From positions 1 through 35,482 of the forward strand of contig CALXFE010000016.1 in NCBI GenBank assembly GCA_944387545.1: DNA of 35,482 nt. Reading direction: 5' to 3'. Source of the stretch: an uncultured Clostridia bacterium. GTDB lineage: Bacteria > Bacillota > Clostridia > TANB77 > CAG-508. The position numbers and the translations under genes are program-made. Shown piece after piece: positions 32,038 through 35,482 of the stretch; position 1 is the first letter of the stretch, and each line of letters opens with the position of its first letter. Below the pieces are notes generated by a model. That model searched no databases. It was not told where the DNA came from and worked only from the letters and a program-made list of their open reading frames with translations.

Positions 32038-32475
32038 ATGAAATACATAAAAGAAGAAGAAAATCCAAATATAAAATACAGAAAAAGACCAGGAGCTTAT
32101 GCAATTATAATAAGAAATGAAGATGACAAAGTAGGAATCGTAACAGATGGTAGAGATTTATTTTATTTGGGTGGTGGAATAGAAGAAGGAGAAACAAAGC
32201 TACAAGCACTAAAAAGAGAATTTATTGAAGAAACAGGCTACACAATAAAAAACATAAAACCATTTGATGAAGTTAGGTCATTTATAGATGGGGAAGAAAA
32301 AGGACATCTAGAAGTAGAAGCTTATGTATATATAGCAGAATTTGATGAAAAAGTAGCAGAACCAATAGAAAAAGATCATAAAGTATTATGGGTAAATCCA
32401 GAAGAATATAAGGACAAGTTATATAGAGAATGGCAAAAGTATATATTAAGAGAGTATGTTCAAAGGAAGAAATAA
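32038..32475 (+). CDS. NUDIX hydrolase
   Basis: A 145-residue NUDIX protein with a fully canonical box: GGGIEEGE (residues 46-53) followed by REFIEETGY (61-69), matching the Gx5Ex7REUxEExGU pattern. It should hydrolyse a nucleoside diphosphate linked to another group, or a related compound, with Mg2+ in the cytosol. The N-terminal KYRKRPGAYAIII and the ending KEDHK-VLW-like segment (KDHKVLWVNPEEY) fit MutT-like members. AAGAAGGG lies before ATG 32038. It is 90 bases after the MATE-like gene and 20 bases before an MFS gene. Confidence 0.92.
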   Translation: MKYIKEEENPNIKYRKRPGAYAIIIRNEDDKVGIVTDGRDLFYLGGGIEEGETKLQALKREFIEETGYTIKNIKPFDEVRSFIDGEEKGHLEVEAYVYIAEFDEKVAEPIEKDHKVLWVNPEEYKDKLYREWQKYILREYVQRKK

Positions 32476-32495
32476 AACAAATTTAGGAGAAACAG

Positions 32496-33683
32496 ATGAA
32501 AAAAATACTAGAGAAATTTAAAAATGAAAATAAAATATTATTAATGTTGGCTTTTTTTAGTATATCTAAAGGATTATGGGAAAATTTTAGACAATTGTGG
32601 CTTCAAGACAATAATTTAAATGCAACTGAAATAAGCCAAATACTCGGAACCGCAACTTTTTGTTGTGTAATCATATTAATTATTTTAGCCAAACAATTAT
32701 CGTTAGATAGAATAAAAAAGATAATAAGCATATCGATATTTGTAAAAATTATCAGTTTGATTGCTCTGTATGCTTTAAATCATACAGGAGATAACACTCT
32801 TATTAATGTATTTATAATACTAGATACAATATGTCAAAATATTATTATAATAAGTATTTATCCATTTATTGTTAGCATAAAGAAAAATGATAAAGTATAT
32901 AGTAAAAGAAAACTAGTAGAATATTTATTTTCTGACATAGGAATTTTAGTTGGCGGAATACTTATTGGAAGAACAATAGGAAATTTATTAGTTAATTATA
33001 ATATATGCCTATTAGTATCTATTATATTTTTAGCATTAGCTTTTATCATAGTAATAAATATAAAAAATATAAAAGTGAGTAAAGAAAAAATAGAACTAAA
33101 GAAAACAATCCAGTACATAATTAAAGATAAAATTGTTATTATATATATATTAGATTATTTAATTGCAAATATAGCAATGAATACAGGTTTAGGACTAAAA
33201 ATGTTGATGCTCACAAATGGCTTAAATTTTTCAGACGGAGAGGCAACAAACTTCTTGTTAGCAGTAGGACTTATTGCTGATGTAATTGGAATAATGGCAT
33301 TAAAATATTTCACGCCTAAAAATGATTATTTAACTTTGACGATAAAATTTGGAATAAGAATGGTGCTTTATTGGATAGCTTATATTTCAAATGATTTAAC
33401 AATGTGCTTAATAGCAATTACATGGTCAATATTAATCTCAACAGCATATGAAAATATCACAGATGCACCATACATAAATAGAATTAAAAATGAATATCAA
33501 ATGGTTTTTACAAATATGCGATATATAGTTGGATTGGTCGGAACATCTATTGGGTTATATTTTGCAGGTATTATGTATAATTATGGAATAACATTTAATC
33601 TTGGTTTATCAGCGTTTTTCTTGTTATACCAACTTTCACTGGCTTATTACTTGATTTATTTAAGAAAAAAGGAAAAACATTAG
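32496..33683 (+). CDS. MFS transporter
   Basis: A 395-residue membrane protein with about 12 helices and the MFS layout. The N-terminal helix is followed by a QLWLQDNNLNATEISQILGTATF segment, as in 'SisF/drug efflux'-like MFS members, and the two halves are joined by a charged loop near residue 190 (KNIKVSKEKIELKK). The motif-A loop is poor (AKQLSLDRIKK), so the family call rests on hydrophobic pattern and similarity in layout to the other MFS protein in the array. Substrate unknown. AGGAGAAACAG precedes ATG 32496. The next gene is 37 bases downstream. Confidence 0.8.
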   Translation: MKKILEKFKNENKILLMLAFFSISKGLWENFRQLWLQDNNLNATEISQILGTATFCCVIILIILAKQLSLDRIKKIISISIFVKIISLIALYALNHTGDNTLINVFIILDTICQNIIIISIYPFIVSIKKNDKVYSKRKLVEYLFSDIGILVGGILIGRTIGNLLVNYNICLLVSIIFLALAFIIVINIKNIKVSKEKIELKKTIQYIIKDKIVIIYILDYLIANIAMNTGLGLKMLMLTNGLNFSDGEATNFLLAVGLIADVIGIMALKYFTPKNDYLTLTIKFGIRMVLYWIAYISNDLTMCLIAITWSILISTAYENITDAPYINRIKNEYQMVFTNMRYIVGLVGTSIGLYFAGIMYNYGITFNLGLSAFFLLYQLSLAYYLIYLRKKEKH

Positions 33684-33720
33684 TCAAAATATAAATTAAA
33701 AATCAGTAAAGGAGAAAACT

Positions 33721-34578
33721 ATGACAGAAGAAATTAAAAAAGTAATTAATAATTTCGATGGAAATATATCTCTTTATGCAAATGATGGTAAAGGTACAAT
33801 TATAAAATTTAATGAAAATGCAGTTGTTGAAACCGCAAGTTGTATAAAAGCATTTATATTAATTGAATATTATAGACAGATTCTAGAGGGCAAAAAATCA
33901 AGAAGTGATATTTTAACATATGAATATGATAAACATTATATGGCAAATGGAAGTGGTATCATTCAATATTTAGATAAATTAGAACTGACTTCTAGAAATA
34001 TGGCAATACTTATGATTATTGATAGCGACAATATAGCAACAAATATTATGATAGAATATTTAGGAATAGAAAATATAAATAATACAATAAAATCGTTTGG
34101 GTTTAAAAATACAATATTAATTTGTCCAAAATTGGATTTTAATATGTATAAAGAGGTTGGAAAAACAACAGCAAAAGAATATGGAGAACTTTATATAAAA
34201 CTATTAAATAATGAAATACTAAATCCAGCTATATGTGAAGAAATACTAGAAATCTTAAAGAATCAATTACATAATGACTTGTTAATTAGAAAACTACCTT
34301 TGAAAGATTTAAATGAGATAGGGGAAGAAAATGCAAATATTAAATATATTGCTTCAAAAAGTGGAGGTTTAGGAGATAAAAGATATGGGATAGATAATTG
34401 TCGCAATGATGGAGGGATTATTGTTACTAAATTTGGTCCATATATAATTAGTATTTTTATAAACAAATTTAATGATTATTACTGGCATAGAGATAATAAA
34501 GCAATTCTTGCAGGAGGAGAAATTCATCATATTATTTATGAAAATTATTTAAACAATAAAGGAAAGTTCATTTTATAG
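33721..34578 (+). CDS. Class A beta-lactamase-like serine hydrolase, second paralogue
   Basis: A 285-residue protein of the same fold as the one at 25242-26033 but strongly diverged from it. Motifs: Ser40-Cys-Ile-Lys43 (SxxK), Ser102-Asp-Asn104 (SDN) and Lys213-Ser-Gly215 (KSG). The omega-loop region reads CPKLDFNMYKEVGKTT, with no E-x-x-L-N. The N-terminus (MTEEIKKVINNFDG) lacks a signal peptide, so it is probably cytosolic. Both paralogues keep the three catalytic motifs, so they are likely active serine hydrolases or peptidases rather than decayed genes. Ends in KGKFIL. AAAGGAGAAA precedes ATG 33721. Confidence 0.83.
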   Translation: MTEEIKKVINNFDGNISLYANDGKGTIIKFNENAVVETASCIKAFILIEYYRQILEGKKSRSDILTYEYDKHYMANGSGIIQYLDKLELTSRNMAILMIIDSDNIATNIMIEYLGIENINNTIKSFGFKNTILICPKLDFNMYKEVGKTTAKEYGELYIKLLNNEILNPAICEEILEILKNQLHNDLLIRKLPLKDLNEIGEENANIKYIASKSGGLGDKRYGIDNCRNDGGIIVTKFGPYIISIFINKFNDYYWHRDNKAILAGGEIHHIIYENYLNNKGKFIL

Positions 34579-34600
34579 TTTTTAGGAAAGGAAATTGAAA

Positions 34601-35329
34601 GTGGAAAAAAATAATTATATTATATATGCTCATAGAGGAGCATTAGCTTATGCACCTGAAAATACAAAAATAGCTTTTGAAAAAGCATTAGAATTAAATG
34701 CAAATGGAATTGAACTAGATTTACAAAAAACAAAAGATGGAAAGTTAGTTATATTTCATGATGATATAATAGACAACAAATCTAATGGAAAAGGAAAAAT
34801 ATCAGATTATACCTATCAAGAACTATTAAATTTTGATTTTGGAAGTTGGTTTGATAGTAAATATAAGAATGAAAAAATTTTATTATTTGAAGATTTTGCA
34901 AAAGAATTTTTAGATAAGGATTTAACATTTGCAATCGAGCTTAAAGTTTTAGGAATAGAAGAAAATACATTAGATATTATAAATAAATACAAGACACATG
35001 ATAATATCTATATTACTTCATTTTTATACGAAGCTATAGAAAATACAAGAGAGCTAAACAAAAATATAAAATTATCATGGTTAGTATCTAAAATTAATAA
35101 AGAAAATGTTAATAAGTTACTTAAAATAAAAGGTCAACAAATATGTCCAAAAGCTGAATTAGTTTCCAAAGAAGATATAGACTTGGCAAATAAAAATGGA
35201 TTAGGAGTCAGACTTTGGGGAATTTATAACGAAGAAATCATGAAAAGAGTATATAAATTCAATATTGAAGGAATGACAGTAAATTTTCCAGACAAATTAT
35301 ATGAACTAATAAAGAAAGAAAAAATGTAG
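34601..35329 (+). CDS. Glycerophosphodiester phosphodiesterase
   Basis: A 242-residue GDPD-family enzyme. It has the family motifs YAHRGALAYAPENT (His11, Arg12, Glu20), IELDLQ (Glu38, Asp40) and FHDD (His53), then a TIM-barrel pattern including FAIELKV. It would hydrolyse glycerophosphodiesters to glycerol 3-phosphate and an alcohol. There is no signal peptide, so it is the cytosolic type. The start is ambiguous: GTG 34601 has AAAGGA 8 bases upstream, while TTG 34595 has AGGA at a similar spacing and adds two residues. It sits 22 bases after the serine hydrolase and 9 bases before an ABC exporter gene. Confidence 0.9.
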   Translation: MEKNNYIIYAHRGALAYAPENTKIAFEKALELNANGIELDLQKTKDGKLVIFHDDIIDNKSNGKGKISDYTYQELLNFDFGSWFDSKYKNEKILLFEDFAKEFLDKDLTFAIELKVLGIEENTLDIINKYKTHDNIYITSFLYEAIENTRELNKNIKLSWLVSKINKENVNKLLKIKGQQICPKAELVSKEDIDLANKNGLGVRLWGIYNEEIMKRVYKFNIEGMTVNFPDKLYELIKKEKM

Positions 35330-35338
35330 GAGATAACA

Positions 35339-35482
35339 ATGAAATTCTTTAAAACAATAATATCAAGTTTTAAACATACTAAAACATTCATATTAATATT
35401 TTTTATATTAAGTATATTGCTAAATTATTTAACTACATATATACCAGTTGTTATACAATATTTTATAGATGTATTACTAAAT
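35339..35482 (+). CDS. ABC exporter permease/ATPase, N-terminal part (cut by window end)
   Basis: ATG 35339 with AGGAGATAAC upstream opens a frame to the window edge (48 codons). The visible part is a basic N-terminus and a first hydrophobic helix (TFILIFFILSILLNYLTTYIP), then VVIQYFIDVLL. This is the standard start of a type IV ABC exporter membrane domain. The rest is outside the window, so the ATPase domain cannot be checked. It suggests a second ABC exporter in the array. Confidence 0.75.
   Translation, partial: MKFFKTIISSFKHTKTFILIFFILSILLNYLTTYIPVVIQYFIDVLLN

Noticed and set aside
1..35482. CRISPR arrays, tRNA or rRNA genes, intact insertion sequences, prophage genes
   Set aside because: No direct-repeat/spacer pattern, no cloverleaf or rRNA sequence in the gaps, and no transposase, integrase or phage structural protein among the reading frames.

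Overview
The window is a strongly A+T-rich stretch of chromosome with Shine-Dalgarno-led genes, promoters often of the extended -10 type (TGnTAAAAT or TGnTATTAT), and many intrinsic terminators. The bL32 ribosomal protein with a zinc ribbon, the CsoR-CopZ-CopA copper operon, and the VanY-like, VanZ-like, YccF and Cof-type proteins all point to a low-GC Firmicute. A clostridial lineage, perhaps one of the uncultured gut Clostridia, is the best guess. That placement is inferred from gene content, not from a phylogenetic marker.

Layout. 1-1.2 kb: two small unrecognised genes, the first with a coiled-coil-like repeat. 1.2-5.5 kb: a 3'-end fragment of an asparagine synthase gene, an MFS transporter, and, on the minus strand, a GNAT acetyltransferase and an intact asnB. 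5.6-7.7 kb: DUF5662 protein, rpmF with a near-consensus promoter, and a TetR regulator followed by an HdeD-like DUF308 membrane protein. 7.85-10.8 kb: copper operon with a CsoR operator lying inside its promoter. 11-13.3 kb: a beta-CASP metallo-hydrolase and a Pr6Pr-like membrane protein. 13.3-16 kb: a promoter, a leader RNA ending in a strong terminator just before the first gene, then methyltransferase, MccF-type S66 peptidase and RimJ/RimL-type acetyltransferase. 16.2-20.2 kb: VanY-like carboxypeptidase, HAD phosphatase plus NUDIX pair, VanZ-like and YccF-like membrane proteins.

20.3-35.5 kb: an unbroken same-strand array that runs off the window. It holds an NT5C-type nucleotidase, a HAD hydrolase, a protein in which the same two domains are fused, an MBL hydrolase, a 29-residue small ORF, a metallophosphoesterase, a GNAT acetyltransferase, two class A-like serine hydrolases without signal peptides, a heterodimeric ABC exporter, two MFS transporters, a MATE-like transporter, a NUDIX hydrolase, a glycerophosphodiester phosphodiesterase and the start of another ABC exporter. 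Most gaps are 9-40 bases. The content (cytosolic hydrolases and acetyltransferases plus many exporters) looks like a detoxification or resistance array, but no substrate can be read from sequence.

Most promising for follow-up: (i) the attenuator-like leader before the methyltransferase/MccF/acetyltransferase operon, whose last two genes recall the two immunity activities known for microcin C; (ii) the 15-kb array with its duplicated and fused nucleotidase/HAD pair; (iii) a recurring terminator with a conserved inner hairpin at two loci; (iv) the relic asnB 3' end joined to a short repeat that recurs beside the intact asnB.
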